From Klebsiella pneumoniae (GTDB lineage: Bacteria > Pseudomonadota > Gammaproteobacteria > Pseudomonadales > UBA5518): a stretch of DNA of 64,000 nucleotides. Below, in pieces: positions 33,989-40,928 of the stretch. A model generated the notes under the pieces. It worked only from the letters and a program-made list of their open reading frames with translations, ran no database searches and had not been told where the DNA came from. The translations under genes were made by a program, and so were the position numbers. Each line of letters opens with the position of its first letter. Position 1 is the first letter of the stretch. The stretch is taken from the NCBI GenBank assembly GCA_945862145.1, contig CAMAXE010000001.1, forward strand, positions 1-64,000. Reading direction: 5' to 3'.

Positions 33989-34843
33989 TCACAGCTTGCC
34001 GCCCAGCAGGTGCGTTGCCAGATCGATGAGGAACATGCTGATCATCCCCACCGCGCTCGCCTCGATCACCACCCGCGACAGCGGCCACGGTGGTTCCTGC
34101 GGGTTTTCGTCCAGCCGGTAGACCATCGGGAAGCTCACGATGAAGTACAGGGCGTAGAACCACGAGCCATAGGCGAGCATGCGCGGCAAATCCTGATACC
34201 AGACGTTGGCCATGTCGTTGGCGGCAACCTGGAAGTAGAAAAAGGTTTCTGTCCACGCCCAGAACACCGCCGTGGCGCCCACAATCAGCGGCCATGTGAG
34301 TGCCTTGCCGATCGGGCCGAGTGCACGGGTGAAGGCGCGGAAACGCCGCATCACCACGACCGCGCTGGCGTGGTAGACGATGAAAAACGCGGTGGCGTTG
34401 AGGTACATCGAGGGCGGCACTTTCTGCATGGTGGCGAGCGCCGCGGCCTCGGCCGGGCCGCAGAGTGCGGAATCGAGGTAGAGCGATACCTCCGGGAAGC
34501 GATAACGCATCCCGAGCACCTGAAAGAAGTACTCGGTGTGGAAGTACGTGGCCCAGAAGGTCCAGACGAAAATGAACAGATTGAACTTGAACCAGTAGCT
34601 ACGGTGCCAGGCGACGCCGCTGTCGCGCCGCAGCCACCACGGCAGTGCCACGCACCAGGGCAGCCACATAAGCAGGTTCTGCGCGATGTTCCAGAAATTG
34701 CCGGTGTTCAGCCAGCCCGCTGCCTGGATGCCCATGTTGAACAGGAACCAGACCGGTATGAAGAGCAGGAAATGCCGCTCGGCCCATGCCTTGTCGGCGT
34801 TGGCCGAGAACCACGATGAGCGGCGTGCGGCGTCGGTGGCCAT
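33989..34843 (-). CDS. Cycloeucalenol cycloisomerase-like integral membrane protein (CPI1 family)
   Basis: 284 aa, with about seven hydrophobic segments. It reads like plant cyclopropylsterol isomerase CPI1: WAERHFLLFIPVW (plant WGELFFLFYTPFW), YWFKFNLFIF followed by YFHTEYFFQVLGMRYRFP (plant YFWTHYFFKVLGASYTFP), YALYFIVSFPMVYRLDE (plant YAIYFIVSFPMFFRMDE) and WPLSRVVIEA near the C-terminus. CPI1 opens the 9beta,19-cyclopropane ring of cycloeucalenol during phytosterol synthesis. Plant sequences are quoted from memory and should be checked by alignment. It is first in an operon with a 3beta-HSD-like and an LLM-class gene, 54 bp from a copy-4 operator. Confidence 0.85.
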   Translation of the reverse strand: MATDAARRSSWFSANADKAWAERHFLLFIPVWFLFNMGIQAAGWLNTGNFWNIAQNLLMWLPWCVALPWWLRRDSGVAWHRSYWFKFNLFIFVWTFWATYFHTEYFFQVLGMRYRFPEVSLYLDSALCGPAEAAALATMQKVPPSMYLNATAFFIVYHASAVVVMRRFRAFTRALGPIGKALTWPLIVGATAVFWAWTETFFYFQVAANDMANVWYQDLPRMLAYGSWFYALYFIVSFPMVYRLDENPQEPPWPLSRVVIEASAVGMISMFLIDLATHLLGGKL

Positions 34844-34897
34844 GCGGTGTCTCCTGCGCGAGGTTGCGATCCGTTCACGAGCAGCAGTTTCTGCAAG

Positions 34898-34921
34898 GAA
34901 ACCATTTACTGCAAATGTTTT
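34898..34921. promoter_or_regulatory. 24-bp palindromic operator motif, copy 4
   Basis: GAAACCAT, 8-bp spacer, AATGTTTT. It lies between the divergent starts of the cycloeucalenol-cycloisomerase-like gene (34843) and the thiolase-fold gene (34957), 35 bp before the latter. Confidence 0.72.
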
Positions 34922-34956
34922 GTTGGCGATGATCGGGCCATTGAGGGACTGAATCC

Positions 34957-36207
34957 ATGTCTGTCAGACAGAGCCTTTCGCAGCTGCGCCAGCGCGCGGG
35001 CCATTTCGATTGGGGCCACGCGGCCGAAATCGAGGACATCAGCGGCGAACTCGCCATCGCGGGCGTGGGCGAGTCGCTGTTCAGCGGCCCGTCTGGCCGC
35101 CAGGCGGTGGCGATGGCGCTGCAGGCCATCGGCAACGCGATCGACGATGCGGGCCTGCGCCCGGCGGATATCGACGGCCTCATGTACACGCCGCACGTGG
35201 CCGACCAGATCCGCGTCGAGGACTTCCACCGTTACTTCGGCACCTCGCACGAGATGTGGCTGAGCGAGCGCGGCGGCGGCATGGTGTGGGCGGCCACCTG
35301 CACTCAGTACGCTGCGCAGGCGCTGCGCGAAAAGCGCGCCCGCCATATCGTCAATGTGTTCGCGGTCGACTGGGCAAGCCGTCGCGCCGCCGGCACCGGC
35401 ACGCCGGGAGACTGGCACGCGGGCGAGGCGATGAAGGCGTTCTTCGAGCTGCCGTTTGGCTGGTACCCGCAGCCGGTCTACATGGCCACACAGGCCAACC
35501 GCCACATGTACGAATACGGCACCACACCGGAGCAGCTGGGCGAACTGGCGGTGGCTTTCCGACGCCATGCCAACGGCCATCCGGGCGCGGTGATGCGCGG
35601 CAAGACGCTGTCGCTGGAGCAGTATCTCGCGCGCCCCATGCTGGCGGATCCGCTCCGCGTCGAGGACTGCTGCCTGATCTCCGATGGTGCGGCGGCCTGG
35701 GTGATGACTACGCCTGAGCGCGCGCGTGACCTTGCCAAGCCTGTGGTGGAACTTGCCGGGCTGGGGCACGGCATCATCCGGGACGCGCCCTACATCAGCC
35801 AGCAAGGCGTGCTGAGCGCCACGCCGCAGACCTTCGCGGCGCCCTGGGCCTACGCCATGGCCGACATGGGGCCCACAGACATCGACGTGCTCGAACTCTA
35901 CGATTGCTTCTCGATCACGGCGCTGATGATGATCGAGGATCTGGGCTTCTGCGCCAAAGGCGAAGGCGGGGCCTTCGTTCAGGGCGGCAGGCTTCATTTC
36001 GATCGCCCCCGACGCGCAGGCGGAATTCCCTGCAATACGCACGGTGGGTTGATGTCGCATGCCTATGTGCTGGGTATCGCGCACGTGGTGGAACTGGTGC
36101 GCCAGTTGCGCGGCGAGGCGGCCAACCAGGTGAGCGAGGCGCGGGTGGGCATCTATGGCGGATTCACCGCCGACGAGGCCGCCACACTGATCCTGCGGAG
36201 GGCCTGA
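34957..36207 (+). CDS. Thiolase-fold lipid-transfer protein, Ltp2-like steroid side-chain aldolase candidate
   Basis: 416 aa. SCP2-thiolase/Ltp family: ELAIAGVGES, AMALQAIGNAIDDAGLRPADIDGL, MADMGPTDIDVLELYDCFSITALMMIEDLGF, NTHGGLMSHAYVLGIAHVVELVRQLRG. The Cys of degradative thiolases is not in its usual place, while the Tyr in ELYDCF and the GGLMSHAY stretch are those of the retro-aldolase Ltp2 group. Ltp2 needs a DUF35 partner, and one follows immediately (2-bp gap). Probable role: carbon-carbon cleavage of a steroid-like CoA thioester side chain. First gene of the operon thiolase-DUF35-Rieske, with a palindromic operator upstream. Confidence 0.85.
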   Translation: MSVRQSLSQLRQRAGHFDWGHAAEIEDISGELAIAGVGESLFSGPSGRQAVAMALQAIGNAIDDAGLRPADIDGLMYTPHVADQIRVEDFHRYFGTSHEMWLSERGGGMVWAATCTQYAAQALREKRARHIVNVFAVDWASRRAAGTGTPGDWHAGEAMKAFFELPFGWYPQPVYMATQANRHMYEYGTTPEQLGELAVAFRRHANGHPGAVMRGKTLSLEQYLARPMLADPLRVEDCCLISDGAAAWVMTTPERARDLAKPVVELAGLGHGIIRDAPYISQQGVLSATPQTFAAPWAYAMADMGPTDIDVLELYDCFSITALMMIEDLGFCAKGEGGAFVQGGRLHFDRPRRAGGIPCNTHGGLMSHAYVLGIAHVVELVRQLRGEAANQVSEARVGIYGGFTADEAATLILRRA

Positions 36208-36208
36208 G

Positions 36209-36643
36209 ATGGGGGAGTTCGGACCCGAATCCAGCAACTCCATTACGGCGCCGTTCTGGGCCGCCGCACGTGAGGGTCAACTGGTGCTGCCCTTTGACCC
36301 GGCAACCGGTGTTGCCTGCTGGTACCCGCGCGAGGACGCGGGCGTCGTCTATGACTGGCGAGCGGTGGACGGGCCGGCGGAACTGTTCGCCTTCAGCGTG
36401 GTGCGGGGGCCGATCAACCCGCTCTTCGAGGCACCCTATGCGCCGGCGCTTGTGGTGCTAGGCGCCGTGCCCGGCGTGCGCCTCGTCACGCAGATCGTTG
36501 ATTGCGATTTCGGGTCGCTGCGCTGCGGGATGGCGCTCGAGCTGTGTTTTCGCGAATTGCATCCGCGTGGCCGTGCCGCCTTTGTCGCGCCGGTGTTCCG
36601 CCCTGCGGTAGGCTGCTACCCCGGAACTGGAGTGAGCTCATGA
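36209..36643 (+). CDS. OB-fold DUF35 protein with a degenerate zinc ribbon
   Basis: 144 aa. Partner type for thiolase-fold aldolases. The family's N-terminal rubredoxin-like zinc ribbon (two Cys-X2-Cys pairs) is reduced here to LVLPFDPATGVACWYPRED, with a single Cys, so zinc binding is unlikely. The OB-fold core follows (PAELFAFSVVRGPINPLF, PALVVLGAVPGVRLVTQIVDC). It starts 2 bp after the thiolase gene and overlaps the Rieske start (ATGA), so all three are coupled. The usual activity is not catalytic on its own; it completes the Ltp-type active site. Confidence 0.82.
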   Translation: MGEFGPESSNSITAPFWAAAREGQLVLPFDPATGVACWYPREDAGVVYDWRAVDGPAELFAFSVVRGPINPLFEAPYAPALVVLGAVPGVRLVTQIVDCDFGSLRCGMALELCFRELHPRGRAAFVAPVFRPAVGCYPGTGVSS

Positions 36644-37575
36644 GCCGTTTTCCGTTTCCTGTGCCCTGGGGCTGGTTTCACGCTGGCTACGCCGCGGATG
36701 TCGCGCCCGGCGCCCTGAAGGCGGTGCGGCGCTTCGGGCGCGATCTGGTGCTGTGGCGCGGTGAGGATGGCGTGGCGCACCTCCAGGATGCCTATTGCCC
36801 GCACCTTGGTGCCAATATCGCCGTTGGCGGTCGCGTGAAGGGCAATCTGGTCGAGTGTCCTTTCCACCATTGGCGCTTCGACGGTGCCGGGCGGGTCGCA
36901 GAGATCGACTACGCGAAGCGTCTCAACGAGAAAGCCTGTCTGCCTACCTACCCGCTGCAGGAACGTCACGGCGTGCTGATGGCCTGGTATCACCCGGATG
37001 GCGCGGCGCCGCGCTATGAGCTGCCGGAGGTGCCAGAGACGGGCGACCCCGAGTGGGTCGGTCCCTTCAGCGAGGGGCACAGCATTCGCACATGCCTGCA
37101 TGAAATGGCCGAAAACACGGCTGATTCCGCGCATTTCCAGACCATCCATCGGCACCCGGGGCCTGCCGAGTACGATGAATTCCTGCTCGAGGGCCACCGG
37201 CTGGTGATGCGCAGCACGCAGGAGTTTCCTGGCTCGCAGGGCCCGGTGCAGGGAACCCTCGGTACCGACGCTTTCGGGTTCGGCTATGCGGTCGTGCGTT
37301 ACTCCACGCTGGCGCAGATGTGCATGGTTACCACCAACGTGCCCATCGAGGCCGATCTTTCCGAACAACACAACCACATCTGGTACCGCAATCCGTTGCG
37401 TGATCCGCGCATCGACCGCATCGGTCAGGCGTTCGTGAAGGAAGTGAACCGCCAGCTGACCGACGATATCCCGATCTGGGAGAACAAAATCTACCTTGAG
37501 CGTCCGCAGCTCTGCGATGGCGATGGTCCCATAGCCCGTTTCCGCAAGTGGGCTGCGCAGTTCCACGTGGCATGA
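36640..37575 (+). CDS. Rieske non-heme iron oxygenase, KshA / cholesterol-7-desaturase-like
   Basis: 311 aa. Rieske cluster ligands in YCPHLGANIA and ECPFHHW; mononuclear iron site DSAHFQTIH (DxxHxxxxH). The C-terminus IPIWENKIYLERPQLCDGDGPIARFRKW is close to the end of 3-ketosteroid 9alpha-hydroxylase oxygenase (KshA), while the middle (GVLMAWYHPDGAAPRYELPEVPE) also recalls the DAF-36/Neverland group and bacterial SdmA C4-demethylase. So a steroid-nucleus oxygenation is likely but the position is open. ATG at 36640 overlaps the DUF35 stop. No reductase gene (KshB type) is in the window. Confidence 0.88.
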   Translation: MSRFPFPVPWGWFHAGYAADVAPGALKAVRRFGRDLVLWRGEDGVAHLQDAYCPHLGANIAVGGRVKGNLVECPFHHWRFDGAGRVAEIDYAKRLNEKACLPTYPLQERHGVLMAWYHPDGAAPRYELPEVPETGDPEWVGPFSEGHSIRTCLHEMAENTADSAHFQTIHRHPGPAEYDEFLLEGHRLVMRSTQEFPGSQGPVQGTLGTDAFGFGYAVVRYSTLAQMCMVTTNVPIEADLSEQHNHIWYRNPLRDPRIDRIGQAFVKEVNRQLTDDIPIWENKIYLERPQLCDGDGPIARFRKWAAQFHVA

Positions 37576-37606
37576 GTGGATCCGGCCTGCCGACTGCGGT
37601 CACGGC

Positions 37607-38491
37607 GTGAACACCCGCGCCCCGCCGGGGCCCGCAGCTTTTGCCGTGATGGTGGCGCTGTGTGCTGTGTGGGGGCTCCAGCAGGTACTGATCAAGGTGG
37701 GCTCGGCCGGGATCAGTCCCGTGTTCCAGGGCGCGCTGCGCTCCAGCCTCGGCGCTGTTCTAGTGCTTGCATGGGCGCTCGCCCGGCGTATACCGGTTTT
37801 CGGGCGCGACGGCTCGCTGCTGCCGGGGCTGCTTTCCGGTGCGCTCTTCGCGCTCGAGTTCGCGCTGATATTTGCCGGTGCCGAGCGCACATCCGTGTCG
37901 CGGCTGGTGGTGTTTCTCTACACGGCTCCCTGCTTTACGGTGCTAGGCCTGCACCTGATGATCCCGGGCGAACGTGTGAATGCCGTTCAGTCGGGGGGCA
38001 TAGCGCTGGCCTTCGGGGGCATCGTGATTGCCTTTGCCGATCACGCCGGTGGCGGCGACTGGACGGGCGATGCCTTCGGCGTGATGGCCGCTATTCTCTG
38101 GGCGGCCACCACGGTGTTGATCCGCGCGACCGTGCTGGCGCGGATCACGGCCACCAAGGTGCTGTTCTACCAGCTTGCTGTGTCGGGGGGGCTGATGCTG
38201 GCCATGGCCGCGCTGCTCGGCGAGCGCGGGCTGTTCGATCCCACGCCAGTTGTGCTGCTAGCGCTCGCCTTCCAGGTGGTGGTCGTGGCGTTCATCAGCT
38301 ACCTGGTCTGGTTCTGGCTGCTGACCCGCTATCAGGCGGGGCGGCTGATGGTGTTCTCGTTTCTCACGCCGCTGTTCGGCGTGGCATTAGGCGTGCTGCT
38401 GATGGGGGAGTCGCCGAGTCCGCGGCTCCTGCTGGCCGCAGCCCTGGTCACGGCGGGCATCGTCATGGTCAATCTGCGCTTTGCACGCTGA
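37607..38491 (+). CDS. EamA/DMT-family transporter
   Basis: 294 aa from a GTG start. Ten hydrophobic segments in two EamA repeats: VMVALCAVWGLQQVLIKVG opens repeat 1 and FGVMAAILWAATTVLIRAT opens repeat 2; the C-terminal helices are FSFLTPLFGVALGVLLMGE and LLLAAALVTAGIVMV. These proteins export or import small metabolites. Specificity cannot be predicted. It is 31 bp after the Rieske gene on the same strand and may be in the same transcription unit. Confidence 0.9.
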   Translation: MNTRAPPGPAAFAVMVALCAVWGLQQVLIKVGSAGISPVFQGALRSSLGAVLVLAWALARRIPVFGRDGSLLPGLLSGALFALEFALIFAGAERTSVSRLVVFLYTAPCFTVLGLHLMIPGERVNAVQSGGIALAFGGIVIAFADHAGGGDWTGDAFGVMAAILWAATTVLIRATVLARITATKVLFYQLAVSGGLMLAMAALLGERGLFDPTPVVLLALAFQVVVVAFISYLVWFWLLTRYQAGRLMVFSFLTPLFGVALGVLLMGESPSPRLLLAAALVTAGIVMVNLRFAR

Positions 38492-38532
38492 GCATCGGGC
38501 GCCGGCGCTGGTGTTCGCACCCGTCAATGATG

Positions 38533-38549
38533 ATTGCCAATTGGACAAT
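38533..38549. promoter_or_regulatory. Short palindromic site upstream of the double-MarR gene
   Basis: ATTG, CCAATTGG and CAAT follow each other with one extra base, giving a nested near-palindrome of 17 bp centred 29 bp before the MarR start at 38570. It is a plausible autoregulatory MarR operator. Confidence 0.4.
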
Positions 38550-38569
38550 GGCTATTTACTATCGATTCC

Positions 38570-39622
38570 ATGAGCGCACGCCCACCCCGTCTGGATAGCC
38601 ATCGCGAGCTGTGGCTCCGCTACAGCACAAACTTGCCGCGGCACCTGATCGGCATCGCCCGGCATCTGCAGGCAGAGAGCATGCGCAGCCTTGGCGAGCA
38701 GGGTTACCAGGCGCTGCGGATCAGTTTCGAGCCCTACATTTCACTGGTTGGCGATGCTGGCTGCCGTCTCACCGATCTGGCCGAGGCGCTCGGCATCAGC
38801 AAGCAGGCGTGCAACCAGTCTGCCGACGAGATCGAGCGGGCTGGATATCTGCGGCGCGAGGCTGATCCCGACGATCGCCGCGCACGGCGGCTCATGCTCA
38901 CCAACAGCGGCCGTGAATTGGCGCGTGACGGTCATGCGGTGATACGTGGCCTGCAGGCCGGTTATGGCGCGCTGATCGGTGCGGGCTTGCTGGAGGACCT
39001 GCTGCGCGTGCTCCTGAAACTCGACGCTGCACTTCCGGCGAGCGCGGGGCGCCGCACACCGCCCGCGCCGGCCGGCGCTGAACTCGGCGCGCTGCTGCCG
39101 CGCTTGAGTCGCCACCTGATGCAGAGCCTGATGGACCGCACCCGGGCACGCGGGCACCCCGAATTGAAGCTCTCGCACGGACAGGTGCTGTCGCTGATTG
39201 GGCCCACCGGTGGCCGCATGCAGACCATGGCCCGTGTCCAGCAGGTGAGCAAGCAGGCGATCGGTGCGGTCGCGCGCGATCTCGAATCGCTCGGTTACAT
39301 CGGCCGCAGCGCGGACGCCGATGATGCGCGGCAGGTGGTGCTCGCACTGACGCCCCGCGGCGTCCGTCTGCTGGAGGATTCCATCGCCTCGGTAGATGAT
39401 CTGGGCGCGGGATTCGCGGATCTGCTCGGTGTGCGCGCGCTCGCCACCCTTGAGTCACACGCGGCCGCGCTTTACCAGGCGCTTGGCCTTGAGCAGGAAG
39501 TTTTCGCCACGCCGGACGAACTCGGTCGGCTGGCGCGGAGTCTCAGACAACAACTGGGCTTGCAGGGGGCGCGGGCACTCGCCCGGCTGCTGCAGAGCCA
39601 GGCAGAGGAGCTGATGCGATGA
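38570..39622 (+). CDS. Double-MarR regulator: two winged-helix domains in one chain
   Basis: 350 aa. Residues about 12-150 form one MarR domain: GCRLTDLAEALGISKQACNQSADEIERAGYLRREADPDDRRARRLMLTNSGREL. Residues about 170-300 form a second: GGRMQTMARVQQVSKQAIGAVARDLESLGYIGRSADADDARQVVLALTPRG. Both keep the recognition helix (SKQA) and the wing with DDxRxxxLxLT. MarR proteins are normally homodimers of about 150 aa, so this is a tandem fusion that could act as an intramolecular dimer. I start it at 38570; the frame continues to a TTG at 38534 but that covers the palindrome. Its stop overlaps the sterol-desaturase-family start. Confidence 0.88.
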   Translation: MSARPPRLDSHRELWLRYSTNLPRHLIGIARHLQAESMRSLGEQGYQALRISFEPYISLVGDAGCRLTDLAEALGISKQACNQSADEIERAGYLRREADPDDRRARRLMLTNSGRELARDGHAVIRGLQAGYGALIGAGLLEDLLRVLLKLDAALPASAGRRTPPAPAGAELGALLPRLSRHLMQSLMDRTRARGHPELKLSHGQVLSLIGPTGGRMQTMARVQQVSKQAIGAVARDLESLGYIGRSADADDARQVVLALTPRGVRLLEDSIASVDDLGAGFADLLGVRALATLESHAAALYQALGLEQEVFATPDELGRLARSLRQQLGLQGARALARLLQSQAEELMR

Positions 39623-40314
39623 ACTACGACTGGCAGGCGGGCGCTGCGCTTTTCGCAAGTGTGGTGGTGCTCACGGTGTTGGGACGCTGGCTGGCGTTCC
39701 GCATACCGGCGGTGCAGCGTATGCGTGAATGGAACCGCCAAGAGGACGAGCAGCGTCTGACCAAGCCCAAGTACCACCCCATCCTGAAACAGAATCGCAT
39801 CATCGGCACGGTGGTTTATGGCGCCTTTTTCCTGCTGGTGGCGCCGTTTTTCGCCAACCTGCAGCCGGTGCCGCTGTGGAAGGCGGTGGTGGATATCGTT
39901 GCCGTGCTGATGGTCTACGACTTTTTCTACTACCTGATGCACCGGTTTCTTTTTCACGGGCCGGTGATGCTGAAGATCCATGCGCTCCACCATCAGGCGC
40001 GCGATCCCAGTCACATCGATTCCGCCTATGTGCACCCGGTCGAAACGGTGATGGGTACCGCGCTGTTCCTCGGCACGGTGCTCGGGATGGTGCCGGTTCT
40101 GGGAACCTACAACGCTTTCACGTTGGGCGTACTCTTCGTGGTCTGGGTGCAGTTGAACACCATCAACCACACCAAGTGCGACCTGCCGCACTTCCCCTTC
40201 CGGATGATCAACTGGCTGATCCGCAAGCACCACATCCATCACGAGAACATGGGCATGGGCAACTACGCCACCATCACGATGCTCTACGATCGGTTGTTCG
40301 GCACCTTGCACTGA
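39619..40314 (+). CDS. Sterol desaturase / fatty acid hydroxylase family membrane di-iron protein
   Basis: 231 aa. Membrane di-iron enzyme with the three histidine boxes HRFLFH, HALHH and HHIHHENM. Transmembrane segments about 8-28, 58-80, 90-112 and 137-160. The family (ERG3/ERG25/C4-methyl-sterol oxidase, CrtZ-like hydroxylases) hydroxylates or desaturates sterols, carotenoids and lipids; the short length puts it with bacterial members of unclear substrate. ATGA-overlap with the MarR gene shows coupled expression. In this setting a sterol substrate is attractive but not shown. Confidence 0.88.
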   Translation: MNYDWQAGAALFASVVVLTVLGRWLAFRIPAVQRMREWNRQEDEQRLTKPKYHPILKQNRIIGTVVYGAFFLLVAPFFANLQPVPLWKAVVDIVAVLMVYDFFYYLMHRFLFHGPVMLKIHALHHQARDPSHIDSAYVHPVETVMGTALFLGTVLGMVPVLGTYNAFTLGVLFVVWVQLNTINHTKCDLPHFPFRMINWLIRKHHIHHENMGMGNYATITMLYDRLFGTLH

Positions 40315-40354
40315 GATCCGCGGCGCCTGTGGCCCGCGCACCCGGGAGAAGCAC

Positions 40355-40918
40355 ATGGACATAGGCGTTCCCATCCGCGAACTGGGCGCGGTGGCCATCG
40401 AGCCGCTGCGTGAGGCTATCCTCGGCCTCGAGCACGCGGCCTGGCTGCAGGACCAGCGACGCCAGAAAGACTACGACGTGCACCGACGCACCGAGTCCGT
40501 GGTGATGGTATTCACCGACGGGGCCGGCTGGCCTGAGATCACCGTGAGCCGGGAGGCGGGCTGGGATCTGCTGGCAGATGCGGCGGTGCCGCTGATGCAG
40601 GACGTCCTGGCCCGGCATTACGCGCCGGGCGGCACCATCATCCGCGCGATGGCGGCGAAACTCCTGCCCGGCGAGGTGATCACGCCGCACCGCGACACAC
40701 ACCCCTCGTTTGCCTTCGGGCATCGCATCCACGTGCCGATTACCACCAACGGCCGTGTGCGTTTCATGATCGACGGGCGCCCTTACCGTTTCGAGGTGGG
40801 GCAGGCCTACGAGATCAATAACCTGCTCACCCACAGCGTGATGAACAAGGGCGCCGAGGCCCGCATCAATTTCATCTTCGACTACGTGCCGCCGGAGCGC
40901 ATCGATCGCGAAGCCTGA
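40355..40918 (+). CDS. Aspartyl/asparaginyl beta-hydroxylase-like Fe(II)/2-oxoglutarate oxygenase
   Basis: 187 aa. The metal triad His-X-Asp is in ITPHRDTHPSF (about residue 112) and the distal His in NLLTHSVMNKG, with Arg in ARINFIFDYV for 2-oxoglutarate. Jelly-roll core FGHRIHVPITTNGRVRFMIDGRPYRFEVGQAYEINN. The family hydroxylates Asp/Asn in proteins or free amino acids and lipids. It is 40 bp after the sterol-desaturase-family gene, same strand, and likely in that operon. Substrate unknown. Confidence 0.85.
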   Translation: MDIGVPIRELGAVAIEPLREAILGLEHAAWLQDQRRQKDYDVHRRTESVVMVFTDGAGWPEITVSREAGWDLLADAAVPLMQDVLARHYAPGGTIIRAMAAKLLPGEVITPHRDTHPSFAFGHRIHVPITTNGRVRFMIDGRPYRFEVGQAYEINNLLTHSVMNKGAEARINFIFDYVPPERIDREA

Positions 40919-40928
40919 GCCGGCGCGC

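Noticed and set aside
20782-40918. Sterol biosynthesis cluster
   Set aside because: No squalene epoxidase, oxidosqualene cyclase or C24/C14 reductase is present, while KstD-, KshA- and Ltp2-like genes of degradation are.
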